In this document: piece by piece, positions 1 through 5,680 of the stretch
How positions within the stretch are numbered: the stretch's first letter is position 1
How the letters are laid out: each line of letters starts with the position of its first letter
Source of the DNA: Clostridia bacterium
Lineage (GTDB): Bacteria; Bacillota; Clostridia; Christensenellales; Aristaeellaceae
Assembly (NCBI GenBank): GCA_017551645.1
Contig: JAFZLE010000346.1
Coordinates: 1-5,685 of the forward strand
Direction of reading: 5' to 3'
DNA: 5,685 nt
Notes under the pieces: generated by a model
What the model saw: the letters and a program-made list of their open reading frames with translations, nothing else
The model's database searches: none
What the model was told of the DNA's origin: nothing
Program-made: the position numbers and the translations under genes

Positions 1-734
1 CCGAAGTGGTATACATAACCGTTGCAGCTGGTGAGCACGCCGTGGTAGAACAGCAGCCAGCCTTCGTCCGTCTTGATCGGGATCGGGCCCGCGCCCACCT
101 TGGTGGACTGCCAGGAGCCACGGGTGCCCATCACGTGGCGGTGTTTGCCCCAGTAGCACAGGTCGGGCGACTCAGAGTAGAAGATGTCGCCGAAGGGAGT
201 GTGCCCGTTGTCGGAGGGGCGGGACAGCATGGCGTAATTGCCACCTATCTTTTCCGGGAACATCACGCCGTTGCGGTTAAAGGGCAAAAACGCGTTTTCC
301 AGCTGGTAGTAGGTCCTGAAGTCCTCTGTCTTTGCCACGCCGATGGTGGGCCCGTGGTAGCAGTTGCACCAGGTGACGATGTACTCGCCCTCTATCTGGC
401 AGCAGCGGGGATCGTAGCCGTATATGAACGGGCCTACTTCCTTCGCCCGCTCGTTGAGCAGCACCCAGGGCTCATGGTCGATGTTCCAGTTGAAGCCGTC
501 CTTGGAAAAGGCGGAATGGATGCGCATTTCCCTGCGCTTGTCGTCCACGCGGAACACACCCGCGAACTCGCCCTTGTAGGGCACCACGGCGGAATTGAAT
601 ATGGAGTTGGAGCAGGGGATGGCGTTTCTTTGTACTATGGGGTTTTGGGAATATCTCCACAGCACGTCGCCGCAGCCCTGGGGCTTGTCCTGCCAGGGGA
701 TGTTGGGAAGGGAAGCGCCTATGATCTTTGCCAT
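1..734 (-). CDS. GH130 family beta-mannoside phosphorylase (3' end cut by window edge)
   Basis: This is probably a cytoplasmic inverting phosphorylase of glycoside hydrolase family 130, which uses inorganic phosphate to split beta-1,4-mannosyl-glucose or beta-1,4-mannooligosaccharides and release alpha-mannose 1-phosphate. The 244 visible codons are open from the ATG at 734, and the reading frame runs off the window at base 1. They carry GH130 landmarks: [20 protein letters not shown] (residues 46-65), the YGYDPR block whose Asp108 is at the expected general-acid position, [10 protein letters not shown] (156-165), [20 protein letters not shown] (171-190), and LLFYHGV (227-233). No signal peptide is present, which fits phosphorolysis of imported disaccharides. 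Family members have roughly 330-400 residues, so about a quarter to a third is missing. GGAGGA at 741-746, six bases upstream, supports the start. The gene lies 24 bases after the Mrp gene. Family assignment is firm. The choice between mannosylglucose phosphorylase and mannooligosaccharide phosphorylase is open, although the motifs lean to these phosphorylase subfamilies over hydrolytic GH130 members. Confidence 0.9.
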   Translation of the reverse strand, partial: MAKIIGASLPNIPWQDKPQGCGDVLWRYSQNPIVQRNAIPCSNSIFNSAVVPYKGEFAGVFRVDDKRREMRIHSAFSKDGFNWNIDHEPWVLLNERAKEVGPFIYGYDPRCCQIEGEYIVTWCNCYHGPTIGVAKTEDFRTYYQLENAFLPFNRNGVMFPEKIGGNYAMLSRPSDNGHTPFGDIFYSESPDLCYWGKHRHVMGTRGSWQSTKVGAGPIPIKTDEGWLLFYHGVLTSCNGYVYHF

Positions 735-740
735 AACTGT

Positions 741-746
741 TCCTCC
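741..746 (-). promoter_or_regulatory. Ribosome binding site of the GH130 gene
   Basis: The minus strand reads GGAGGA six bases before the ATG at 734. It fixes the start of the GH130 gene and lies inside the 24-base gap after the Mrp stop codon. Confidence 0.8.
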
Positions 747-758
747 GATTTTTTATAT

Positions 759-1583
759 TTATCCTAATAGCTTGGCGATGAAACCGTCCAGCCAGTCGCC
801 CTCGAACATCTCTATCATGCCCTTGTCGCAGGCGGCGGCCAGTTTGGGATTGATGGGCAGCGCGGCGGTGTTGTCGGTGCCCGCCGCCTTCGCGGCCTCT
901 TCCAGGCGGCTCTCGCCGTAGGGGTACAGCTTTTTGCCGCAGTCCGGGCAGGTGATGTAGCTCATGTTCTCCACCACGCCCAGTATGGGCACGTTCATCA
1001 TTTCCGCCATGTTCACGGCCTTCTGCACCACCATGCCCACCAGCTCCTGGGGAGAGGTGACCACCACTATGCCGTCCACGGGCAGGCTCTGGAACACGGT
1101 CAGGGGCACGTCGCCCGTGCCGGGAGGCATGTCTATGAACATGATGTCGTTGTCACCCCACACCACGTCCGTCCAGAACTGCTTGAGCGTGCCCGCGATA
1201 ACGGGGCCGCGCCAGATGACCGGATCGGTCTCGTTTTCAAGCAGCAGGTTGACGCTCATGACGCGTATGCCGGTGGCGGTGACGGCGGGGTACAAAGACT
1301 CCTCGTCGCTGTCCGCGCTCTTGGCGAACTTGAACATTTTGGGAATGGACGGGCCGGTGACGTCCGCGTCCAGTATGGCGGTCTTATAGTCCATGCGCCG
1401 GGCCAGAGTGGCCAGCAGGCCGGTCACCAGGCTCTTGCCTACGCCGCCTTTGCCGCTTACCACGGCGATGACCTTTTTTACGGAAGAGCCGTCCTTCAGC
1501 AGTTCCTTGGGTATGCCGCCCTCGCGGGAGGAGCAGTTCGCTCCGCAGGTAGAGCAGTCGTGGGTGCAGTTTTGTTCAGACAT
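759..1583 (-). CDS. mrp: Mrp/ApbC/NBP35-type iron-sulfur carrier P-loop ATPase
   Basis: This is a cytoplasmic MinD/SIMIBI-class ATPase that, by family, binds a [4Fe-4S] cluster at a dimer interface and passes it to apo-proteins. The protein has 274 residues. An N-terminal cysteine cluster (Cys6, Cys10, Cys13, Cys17) precedes the deviant Walker A motif SGKGGVGKS (43-51). DADVTGPSIPKMF (72-84), WRGP (124-127), the Walker B-like FIDMPPGTGD (149-158), TSPQELVG (176-183) and GVVENMSY (202-209) follow in the family order. CPDC at 212-215 supplies the two conserved cysteines that hold the bridging cluster. The N-terminal cysteines recall the NBP35 ferredoxin-like cluster but with different spacing (C-x3-C-x2-C-x3-C). 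AAGGAG seven bases upstream supports the start. Its neighbours are not Fe-S genes (RCC1-like upstream, GH130 downstream), so the targets cannot be read from context. Family assignment is very secure; the client proteins are unknown. Confidence 0.96.
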   Translation of the reverse strand: MSEQNCTHDCSTCGANCSSREGGIPKELLKDGSSVKKVIAVVSGKGGVGKSLVTGLLATLARRMDYKTAILDADVTGPSIPKMFKFAKSADSDEESLYPAVTATGIRVMSVNLLLENETDPVIWRGPVIAGTLKQFWTDVVWGDNDIMFIDMPPGTGDVPLTVFQSLPVDGIVVVTSPQELVGMVVQKAVNMAEMMNVPILGVVENMSYITCPDCGKKLYPYGESRLEEAAKAAGTDNTAALPINPKLAAACDKGMIEMFEGDWLDGFIAKLLG

Positions 1584-1590
1584 GATAAGC

Positions 1591-1596
1591 CTCCTT
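1591..1596 (-). promoter_or_regulatory. Ribosome binding site of mrp
   Basis: The minus strand reads AAGGAG seven bases before the ATG at 1583. It lies in the 46-base gap after the RCC1-like gene, the longest intergenic interval in the window. I found neither a convincing promoter nor a hairpin terminator there. Confidence 0.8.
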
Positions 1597-1629
1597 GGCT
1601 GTGTAATAACGTTTTTATGTGAAACAGGG

Positions 1630-2748
1630 TCATTCCCCTATCAGCACTTCCCCGAAAAACACGTGCTGGTTGTTTTCGTACACTTCCACGGCGTAGTCGG
1701 TCTCCCCGTCCCCGTCGTCTTCCTCGTATATCTCAAACACGGTGACGCTGCCGTCCCCCATCTGGCCCCAGTCGTTGGACCCGCAGCACAGCAGACCTCC
1801 GTCCCGGGTCAGCGCCAGCCAGAACGCGTCGCCGAAGGCGATGTCTTCCACGCCCTGCAAAAGGCTTATGGGGGTCTTGCCGTAACTTATCAGCGTATCG
1901 TCCGCCACCGAGGCGGCAAAAGCGCCGTTTTCGTCAAAGCCGGTAAAGTAGCTGTACAGCGTGCCCCACACACAGAACCCGCCGTCTTTCGTCACCGCGC
2001 CTCCCGCGGTAGGCCCGCAGGCAGCCGTAATGACATTTTCCGTTCCGTTGGGGGTGGGTACGGTTATCCACTCCCCGGTATCCAGCCCCAGCCGGCCCTC
2101 TTCCCCGCTGGCGCCGAACACCAGCAGGCGGCCGTCTTCCGAAAGCACCATGCCCGTCTGCCCGCCCGCGTACACGCTTTTGGCGCCGTCAAGCAGTTTC
2201 AAGGGCGTTTCACTGCCCGAAGGCAGATATTCGTTATTGCCTGTGAACCAGGCTTCGCCCGAATCGGTCAGGTACAGCGCGAAGTCCGCCCCGCAGGCAA
2301 TCTTCACGCAAGCGCCCAGCTCGAACCATTTGCCGGAGATAAAGTACCTGCCCTGCCCGGCCCTGTCTATGAGCGCAAGGCTCTCCTCGCAGGCGGATAT
2401 GCGGGCGATGTTTTCCGCCAGCACGCACATTCCGCCGGCGCGCCCCGCGGCGCCGTCAGTAAGCCCTGCGGGTATGTTCCCCCATATCAGCGCGCGGCCC
2501 TGCGTGTCCAGGCATAAAGAAAACTGCCGTCCGCAGGCTACGCTTACGGCATTTTCCATAAGCTTTACGGGTACGGCGACCGCCGTGTCATAAGAGGCGG
2601 GGTCGCTTTCCCCCATGTGGTTGGAGCCCCAGGCCCAAAGGCTGTTTCCGTCTGTGAACAGCGCGTGGGAGCCCCAGGCGGCAAGCGTGCCCTCGGCAAA
2701 AGCCGTCAGGCACAGCAGGCAGATAAGCAGCGCAGACAGTTTTTTCAT
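1630..2748 (-). CDS. Exported RCC1-repeat (beta-propeller) protein
   Basis: This 372-residue protein of unknown specific function is predicted to be secreted and to fold as a seven-bladed-type beta-propeller of the RCC1 family. Residues 1-18 form a signal peptide: MKK, a hydrophobic run, then an A-F-A cleavage motif. The rest is built of degenerate units of about 45-55 residues, each with an aromatic-Gly strand and a following V/I-x-x-x-G core. Units are seen at WAWGSNHMGES (38-48), LIWGN (87-91), YFISG (135-139), AWFTGNN (166-172), LLVFGASGEEGRLG (208-221), FCVWGT (258-263) and LCCGSNDWGQMGDG (320-333). An acidic stretch (E-E-D-D-G-D-G-E, 342-349) interrupts the last blade. There is no membrane anchor or sorting motif. 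The frame extends upstream to 3030, but that part lies inside pepT and reads as non-protein, so the signal-peptide ATG at 2748 is preferred. This start overlaps the pepT stop as ATGA, with a modest AAGGG at 2753-2757. It is rich in cysteine for an exported protein. Fold call is good; ligand or role unknown. Confidence 0.85.
   Translation of the reverse strand: MKKLSALLICLLCLTAFAEGTLAAWGSHALFTDGNSLWAWGSNHMGESDPASYDTAVAVPVKLMENAVSVACGRQFSLCLDTQGRALIWGNIPAGLTDGAAGRAGGMCVLAENIARISACEESLALIDRAGQGRYFISGKWFELGACVKIACGADFALYLTDSGEAWFTGNNEYLPSGSETPLKLLDGAKSVYAGGQTGMVLSEDGRLLVFGASGEEGRLGLDTGEWITVPTPNGTENVITAACGPTAGGAVTKDGGFCVWGTLYSYFTGFDENGAFAASVADDTLISYGKTPISLLQGVEDIAFGDAFWLALTRDGGLLCCGSNDWGQMGDGSVTVFEIYEEDDGDGETDYAVEVYENNQHVFFGEVLIGE
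2745..2748 (-). promoter_or_regulatory. ATGA stop-start overlap between pepT and the RCC1-like gene
   Basis: On the minus strand the four bases 2748-2745 read ATGA. The ATG opens the RCC1-like gene and the TGA closes pepT. This arrangement normally means translational coupling by a re-initiating ribosome, and it fits the weak Shine-Dalgarno sequence (AAGGG at 2753-2757, four bases away). Confidence 0.85.
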
Positions 2749-3953
2749 CTGGCCCTTACGATCTCGATCAGCACGTCCACCATTTTTTCCATATCGGTGA
2801 CGCAGGCGCACTCCAGCCTGCCGTGGGCGTTTATGCCGCCGGTGGACAGGTTGGGGCAGGGCAGGCCCCTGAAGGACAGCCGCGCGCCGTCGGTGCCCCC
2901 GCGGATGGGCCGGGACACGGGCTCCACGCCCACGAGCCTGAAGGCGGCTTCCGCCCGGGCCATGATGCCGGGTTGATCCCTGAGGACCTCTATCATGTTG
3001 CGGTAGCTTTCGCGTATCTCCACCTTGCACACGTCCCCGCCGTACTTGTAGTTGATGATATCGGCGGTCCTGCGCAGGTATTCTTCCTTCCAGGCGAGCT
3101 TGCCGGCGTCATGGTCCCTGAGTATATAGACCAGCGTGCAGTTTTCCGCGCTGCCCTTCATGCCCACCAAGTGGAAGAAACCTTCCCGCCCCTCGGTGTG
3201 CTCGGGAGTCTCGTGCTCGGGTATCAGGGAAGCGAAATCAACCGCCATGCGGCAGGCGTTCTTCATGCGGTCTTTCGCGCTGCCGGGATGGATGGCGAAA
3301 CCGGTAAACGTGATCTTCGCGGAGGAAGCGTTAAAGTTCTCGTTTTCTATCTCGCCCAGTTCGCCCCCGTCCACGGTGTAGGCGAACTCGGCGCCGAAGC
3401 GCTCAAGGTCCAGGTCTTCCGCGCCGCCGCCCACTTCCTCGTCGGGAGTGAAGCAGATCTCCACTTCGCCGTGCTTTATCGTGGGGTCGTTAAGCAGGCG
3501 GATACCCGCGGCCATTATCTCCGCCACGCCCGCCTTGTCGTCCGCGCCAAGGATGGTGGTGCCGTCGGTCGTGATCACGGTCTTGCCAACCCACTTCTTC
3601 ATGGCCGGGAACACTTCTGGATCCAGTTTCACGCCGTTGCCTATGTCCAGCACGCCGCCGCCGTAATTCTCGAATATCTTCTCGTTCATGGGCGCGCAGG
3701 GCTCGTTGTCCACCACGTCCAGGTGCGCGATCAGCCCTATGTTGGGCTGGCCTTCGCAGTTGGCGGGTACGCGGGCGTACACGTAGGCATGGCCGTCGTG
3801 ATACACGTCCTTAAAGCCGTAGGAGACCAGGTCCTTTTCCAGCACCTTCGCCAGTTCCACCTGTGCGGGTGTGGTGGGCTTGCTCTCCCCTACCTCACCG
3901 GAAGCGGAGGGAATGTGTATGTATTTCCTGAACAGCTCCAGTACCTGCGGCAT
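2745..3953 (-). CDS. pepT: Peptidase T (tripeptide aminopeptidase, M20B)
   Basis: This is a cytoplasmic di-zinc aminopeptidase that removes the N-terminal residue from tripeptides, the last steps in the use of imported peptides. The 402-residue length matches the family (about 405-410). Every expected active-site element is present: His77 and Asp79 in AHLD, the bridging Asp138 in GADDKAG (136-142), the general base Glu172 and metal ligand Glu173 in TPDEEVGGGAE (169-179), metal ligand Asp195 in TVDGGE, and His377 in NAHGRLE. The dimerisation/lid domain is seen around GFAIHPGSAKD (218-228), with the RGGTDGA substrate-binding loop at 351-357. There is no signal peptide. The start at 3953 is supported by GGGAGG five bases upstream. 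It follows the RhaM-like gene by 21 bases and overlaps the RCC1-like gene by four, so co-expression with both is likely. Confidence in function is high. Confidence 0.96.
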   Translation of the reverse strand: MPQVLELFRKYIHIPSASGEVGESKPTTPAQVELAKVLEKDLVSYGFKDVYHDGHAYVYARVPANCEGQPNIGLIAHLDVVDNEPCAPMNEKIFENYGGGVLDIGNGVKLDPEVFPAMKKWVGKTVITTDGTTILGADDKAGVAEIMAAGIRLLNDPTIKHGEVEICFTPDEEVGGGAEDLDLERFGAEFAYTVDGGELGEIENENFNASSAKITFTGFAIHPGSAKDRMKNACRMAVDFASLIPEHETPEHTEGREGFFHLVGMKGSAENCTLVYILRDHDAGKLAWKEEYLRRTADIINYKYGGDVCKVEIRESYRNMIEVLRDQPGIMARAEAAFRLVGVEPVSRPIRGGTDGARLSFRGLPCPNLSTGGINAHGRLECACVTDMEKMVDVLIEIVRAR

Positions 3954-3958
3954 GGCTT

Positions 3959-3964
3959 CCTCCC
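3959..3964 (-). promoter_or_regulatory. Ribosome binding site of pepT
   Basis: The minus strand reads GGGAGG, within a longer purine run (AAAGGGAGGA), five bases before the ATG at 3953. It is among the strongest Shine-Dalgarno sites in the window and decides the pepT start. Confidence 0.85.
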
Positions 3965-3974
3965 TTTCCGTGCC

Positions 3975-4613
3975 TTAATAGCCCCTCTGCTGGAACAGGC
4001 ACCTCATCTTCTCGTGGCTCTCGCCCGTAAGGTAGTCCACGTCGTCGGTGAGCCAGTCCATTATCTCCAGCTGCCTGGTCTCCCAGGCGTCGCTGGCCGC
4101 CTGCTCCTCTGCGGTGGGCGGAGTATCCAGTTCCCTGACTATCTCGCAGTAGCCGAAAATGTATTTGTTTTCGGCGCAGCGGATGGTGAAATTGCTCTCC
4201 TTGCCGAAGGTATCCCCGCCCCGGGCGTTTATGAGCGCCTCGTGCCGGCGGAAATACTCGTCCGCGCAGCCGTCCTTAAGCACGGTAGCGAACACGCGGC
4301 GGCGGATAAGGCTCTTGTCCTGCCTCTCCTCACCTATGTCGTGATACATGAGGCGGGTATCCTCCGGATAAGCGACCACGTCCAGATACAGGCCGATCTC
4401 CCGGGCAAAGGCGTCCATTACGTCCTTAAGCCCCTTTTCGCCTTCGCTCTGGGCGTAAAAGTACACCCTGTCCTCCACGGTCCACACGGAACAGTTGGAA
4501 AGCCCCAGTTCCTCGCACTTTTCGTCGATGTACGGGGCCGCCGCCCAGATCACGTTCTCGAACGTCTTTTTCTGTTCGGGCTTTATCTTCAAAAACGCGC
4601 TTTCACGCTTCAT
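3975..4613 (-). CDS. Tandem RhaM-like (L-rhamnose mutarotase fold) protein, hypothetical
   Basis: I do not recognise this 212-residue protein as a named gene. Its sequence reads as two copies of the small ferredoxin-like domain of L-rhamnose mutarotases (RhaM/YiiL). The pattern in each copy is a short beta strand, a helix, a loop, then two strands with aromatic residues. Copy 1 (about 4-93) has AFLKIKPEQKKTFENVIW and then GLSNCSVWTVEDRVYFYAQS (37-56). Copy 2 (about 104-209) has VFATVLKDGCADEYFRRHEA (107-126) and then ESNFTIRCAENKYIFGYCEI (139-158). The Y-x-R-R-H element of copy 2 (Tyr120, His124) matches the RhaM segment holding the active-site histidine; in copy 1 that histidine is replaced. 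Copy 2 also has an insert (GGDTFGKE, 132-139) and a conserved-looking acidic end, WLTDDVDYLTGE (187-198). There is no signal peptide, so it should be cytoplasmic. It starts six bases after the TPM gene with only a weak ribosome site, which suggests coupling. The fold call comes from motif reading and is moderate; activity on a sugar is only a possibility. Confidence 0.65.
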   Translation of the reverse strand: MKRESAFLKIKPEQKKTFENVIWAAAPYIDEKCEELGLSNCSVWTVEDRVYFYAQSEGEKGLKDVMDAFAREIGLYLDVVAYPEDTRLMYHDIGEERQDKSLIRRRVFATVLKDGCADEYFRRHEALINARGGDTFGKESNFTIRCAENKYIFGYCEIVRELDTPPTAEEQAASDAWETRQLEIMDWLTDDVDYLTGESHEKMRCLFQQRGY

Positions 4614-4619
4614 AACAGC

Positions 4620-5675
4620 CTACTTTCTGCGGCTCGCTCCGCCGCCGCTGGAACGTCCGCCGCCACCTTTAGCTCCTCCGAAGGAGGAAGGGCGGGAAGA
4701 TGAACTTCTTGAAGAAGACGAGGAGGAGGAAGAAGGCCTGGGAGTATAGGAACGGGAAGACGAGCTCCTGGAAGAGGACGGGGAGGACATGCCCCTGCTC
4801 AGGCTGTTAAGGAATCCCCCCAGGACTCCCGCGCCCGAGGAAGTCCTGCCGTGGGACTGGTTGGGGGTGTGGTAGTACCCGGTCCTGAACGTGGTGGGAC
4901 GGCGGGGCAGCTGGGGCGCCACCACCACCGGGGGCACCGGCGGCACGGGGGGCGTCACGGGAGTGACCACTCTGGGCGTCACGGTAGTTCCCCGCTTCTT
5001 CTTGCGGATGCTGGAAACAATTATCACGATCACGACGATGATCAGTATGATCCAGAACCAGTTTATGCCGCCGCCCTCTTTCTTGGCGGTCTTCTGAGCG
5101 GTAAAGCCGCTGTCCTGGCCGCCCAGCAAGCCCTGCTTCTCTATGGCGTCATAGTTAAGATACGCCAGGTTCAGCCCGTAATAGTCCCTCACATGCTCGA
5201 ACAGCACCCGAAAGATCTTCCGTGCGCCGTCGGAATACTTGCCCTTGGCGAAGTCGGGTTCAAGATATTCCTCCATGTAATCGCCCAACTCACCTGGGTC
5301 AGCTATAGCGTTGGTACCGCTGCCCTGAGCAATAGTATAATCTCCATCATCTGGATTCCTGGCTATGACCATCAAAAGCAGGAAGCCGTTGTCCTTCTTT
5401 TTATCGCCCACGCCCCAGGAATTAAACAGCTTGAGAGCGTAATCTTCAACGGTCAAGCTGCCGATGGAACGCACGGTGGCCATGACTATCTGGCTGCCGG
5501 TGGCATTTTCAAGGTTTTTGTTGTTAAAGTATATCTCCGCCTTGGCCTCGTACTCCAGCACGTTCGCCGCGTCGTTATAGTAATAATCATCGCTCTCTTT
5601 CAGCAGCGACGACGCAAACGCCCAAGAACACATGATGAGCGCCAGTACGATAAATAAGCTAATCAGTTTTTTCAT
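4620..5675 (-). CDS. Exported, membrane-anchored TPM-domain protein with low-complexity tail
   Basis: This 351-residue envelope protein belongs to the TPM (YgcG/Psb32-like) family, whose members are linked to membrane-protein turnover or phosphatase activity but whose bacterial role is poorly defined. Residues 1-21 are a signal peptide ending A-F-A. The TPM domain spans about 31-165: YYNDAANVLEYEAKAEI (32-48), an SQIVMATVRS strand (61-70), LFNSWGVGDKKKDNGFLLLM (83-102), then GSGTNAIAD (118-126) and EEYLEPDFAKGKYSDGARKI (135-154). A transmembrane helix (about 205-222) is followed by R-K-K-K-R, so the domain should face outside and the tail inside. The tail has a Pro-Val tract (238-254), a Ser/Arg tract (296-331) and a Gly-rich end (333-347). 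Gly/Ser-rich ends are usual in this family, but the Arg-spaced Ser runs are extreme. GAGGT at 5681-5685, five bases before the ATG, supports the start. It is the first gene of the apparent operon within this window. Domain call is secure. Confidence 0.9.
   Translation of the reverse strand: MKKLISLFIVLALIMCSWAFASSLLKESDDYYYNDAANVLEYEAKAEIYFNNKNLENATGSQIVMATVRSIGSLTVEDYALKLFNSWGVGDKKKDNGFLLLMVIARNPDDGDYTIAQGSGTNAIADPGELGDYMEEYLEPDFAKGKYSDGARKIFRVLFEHVRDYYGLNLAYLNYDAIEKQGLLGGQDSGFTAQKTAKKEGGGINWFWIILIIVVIVIIVSSIRKKKRGTTVTPRVVTPVTPPVPPVPPVVVAPQLPRRPTTFRTGYYHTPNQSHGRTSSGAGVLGGFLNSLSRGMSSPSSSRSSSSRSYTPRPSSSSSSSSRSSSSRPSSFGGAKGGGGRSSGGGASRRK
4623..4790 (-). repeat. Low-complexity Ser/Arg then Gly coding tract
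   Basis: These bases encode residues 296-351 of the TPM protein. Serine runs broken by single arginines come first, then a Gly/Ser/Arg end. The DNA is strongly strand-asymmetric: from about 4683 to 4790 the plus strand is nearly all purine (GAGGAGGAAGAAGG-like). A small imperfect inverted repeat lies at 4705-4717 (CTTCTT, G, AAGAAG). Such tracts change length easily by slippage, so this is a likely site of strain variation and assembly error. Confidence 0.75.
4929..4955 (-). other. Polyproline-type stretch in the TPM protein tail
   Basis: Codons 241-249 encode T-P-P-V-P-P-V-P-P. Consecutive prolines of this kind slow ribosomes and typically rely on elongation factor P. The stretch comes just after the membrane segment (205-222) and its positive flank, where a pause could matter for membrane insertion; that last point is inference. 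Confidence 0.6.
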
Positions 5676-5680
5676 TTTAT

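Larger units (their letters stand above)
1..5675 (-). other. Candidate six-gene transcription unit
   Basis: Six genes lie head to tail on the minus strand with gaps of 6, 21, -4, 46 and 24 bases. Most have their own Shine-Dalgarno site. I see no GC hairpin followed by a U run, and no credible -35/-10 pair, between them. The 46-base gap at 1584-1629 is the only place where an internal promoter could reasonably hide. The unit extends past both window edges on the visible evidence. Operon status is inferred from spacing only. Confidence 0.55.

Noticed and set aside
735..758. AT-rich gap between mrp and the GH130 gene as a terminator or promoter
   Set aside because: It is only 24 bases, mostly ribosome binding site and an A/T run, with no hairpin and too little room for a complete promoter outside the coding region.
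6..767. Plus-strand open frame opposite the GH130 gene
   Set aside because: The minus-strand frame here carries multiple GH130 motifs and a good ribosome site; the plus-strand frame is its shadow.
1584..1629. Possible promoter or terminator in the gap before mrp
   Set aside because: The gap is AT-richer and contains a short AACGTT palindrome, but there is no GC stem followed by a T run and no well-spaced -35/-10 pair.
1393..2517. Plus-strand open frame of 374 codons antisense to the RCC1-like gene and the start of mrp
   Set aside because: It crosses two genes and the gap between them in the opposite direction and has no domain or signal. It is explained by the lack of stop codons in the GC-rich complement.
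2749..3030. N-terminal extension of the RCC1-like frame into pepT
   Set aside because: The extra 94 residues are Arg/Gly/His-rich shadow sequence inside pepT, whereas the ATG at 2748 starts a textbook signal peptide.
2823..4703. Very long plus-strand open frame (626 codons) antisense to pepT and the RhaM-like gene
   Set aside because: It lies opposite two well-supported genes, has low-complexity Val/Ala/His/Gly-rich composition typical of antisense frames in GC-rich DNA, and shows no recognisable domain.
4851..5657. Plus-strand open frame opposite the TPM gene
   Set aside because: It is His/Gly-rich in front and lies entirely over a gene with signal peptide, TPM domain and membrane helix on the minus strand.
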